DNA from: JBLHLB01 sp047618505
GTDB lineage: Bacteria > Planctomycetota > UBA1135 > GCA-002686595
Direction: 5' to 3'
NCBI GenBank assembly: GCA_047618505.1
Contig: JBLHLB010000275.1
Span: 1-5,825 of the forward strand
DNA: 5,825 nucleotides
A program made the translations under genes and the position numbers. Position 1 is the first letter of the stretch; each line of letters begins with the position of its first letter. The notes beneath the pieces are model-generated. The model was not told the origin of the DNA. It searched no databases and saw only the letters and a program-made list of their open reading frames with translations. Positions 5,339 to 5,825 of the stretch are shown piece by piece.

Positions 5339-5825
5339 ATGGGAGACAAAGAATCGGATGGTGGGGAGGGGAATGCACCGAGACAGCCGGAGGACGTAAT
5401 CCGTCTCACCGACCAGGGCAGCACCTTCCAGGACGCGCTTTCCCGCATCTACGGGGATGAAAGCAACCCCAACGTAGAGCTGCACGCAGACTCTGCTGAG
5501 CGTGTCGTTTCAGCGCGCATCTCAAAGTTAGGGGCAGAGGGTCAGCCACACCAACGGTACATTCTCAAGGGTGAAGTCGGTCGTGGGGGAATGGGGGCGG
5601 TTCTGAGCATCTTCGATTCAGATCTGCGCCGCAATCTGGCAATGAAGGTCGTACTTGGCAGTAGCGACAAGGCTAGTGGGGACACTCCTCAAATCGAAGC
5701 TCAGCAAGTCCTGCGGTTCATCGAGGAAGCTCAGGTCACCGGTCAGTTGGATCATCCCGGTGTCGTTCCCGTTCACGAACTTGGTGTTGATGCAGATGGC
5801 CGCGTGTACTTCACGATGCGCCTGG
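5339..5825 (+). CDS. Hanks-type Ser/Thr protein kinase, N-terminal part (cut by the window edge)
   Basis: The first 162 residues are visible and the frame is open at the right edge. After a 72-residue hydrophilic tail the kinase domain begins at RYILKGEVGRGGMGAV. This gives the ATP-binding loop G81-x-G83-x-x-G86-x-V88, the catalytic lysine in AMKVV (Lys103), the helix C region RFIEEAQVTGQLDHP with probable salt-bridge Glu130, then VVPVHELG and the strand leading to the hinge, GRVYFTMRL. The catalytic HRD and DFG motifs lie outside the window. The style is that of bacterial PknB-like kinases, which phosphorylate Ser and Thr on proteins, and many related ones carry C-terminal WD40, TPR or sensor domains; none can be seen here. 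ATG 5339 is the only plausible start because an in-frame TAG lies nine bases upstream. No ribosome binding site is visible. Confidence 0.88.
   Translation, partial: MGDKESDGGEGNAPRQPEDVIRLTDQGSTFQDALSRIYGDESNPNVELHADSAERVVSARISKLGAEGQPHQRYILKGEVGRGGMGAVLSIFDSDLRRNLAMKVVLGSSDKASGDTPQIEAQQVLRFIEEAQVTGQLDHPGVVPVHELGVDADGRVYFTMRL

Overview
This window looks like a gene-sparse stretch of a GC-rich bacterial chromosome. The best guess is an uncultured Planctomycetota-like or similarly kinase-rich lineage. The reasons are the Hanks-type kinase with a GRGGMG loop behind an N-terminal tail, the small secreted beta-rich protein, the DUF3750 protein and the patchy use of Shine-Dalgarno sites. This is inference from gene style, not a taxonomic assignment.

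Layout, left to right. Bases 1-449 hold no gene I can support. Bases 459-1286 (minus) encode an intact exported DUF3750 protein, with a perfect 10-bp inverted repeat across its stop codon. Bases 1287-1725 look empty. Bases 1726-2169 (minus) encode a small secreted beta-sandwich-like protein with a good ribosome binding site. Bases 2182-2679 are non-coding apart from a weak transposase-like scrap. Bases 2680 to about 3222 (minus) are a clear pseudogene of a CDGSH / 4Fe-4S mono-cluster / CDGSH iron-sulfur protein. It has four in-frame stops but a preserved reading frame, and each cluster domain has lost a cysteine ligand. Bases 3674-4921 (plus) encode an intact class V aminotransferase-fold PLP enzyme of the VC1184 (cysteine-desulfurase-like) subfamily, with Tyr where SufS has its catalytic Cys. 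On both sides of it lie degraded copies (about 3271-3385 and 4995-5108) of one unidentified coding segment in the same orientation. Bases 5145-5201 (minus) are the 3' two thirds of a tRNA-Gly(CCC), with its 5' part lost next to a G9 run. Bases 5339-5825 (plus) begin a Ser/Thr protein kinase that runs off the right edge; it starts with no Shine-Dalgarno site, just after a -10-like hexamer.

How the genes relate. Nothing resembles an operon: the two exported proteins on the minus strand are 439 bases apart, and the two plus-strand genes each have their own upstream region. Decay is the shared theme. The iron-sulfur pseudogene, the two relic repeats and the tRNA remnant suggest an old insertion or paralogue-rich zone being eroded around a few genes still under selection. 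I found no CRISPR array, no intact mobile element and no convincing new multi-gene system. The most useful observations are the iron-sulfur pseudogene, the tRNA-Gly remnant (a possible old integration scar) and the paired relics around the PLP enzyme.
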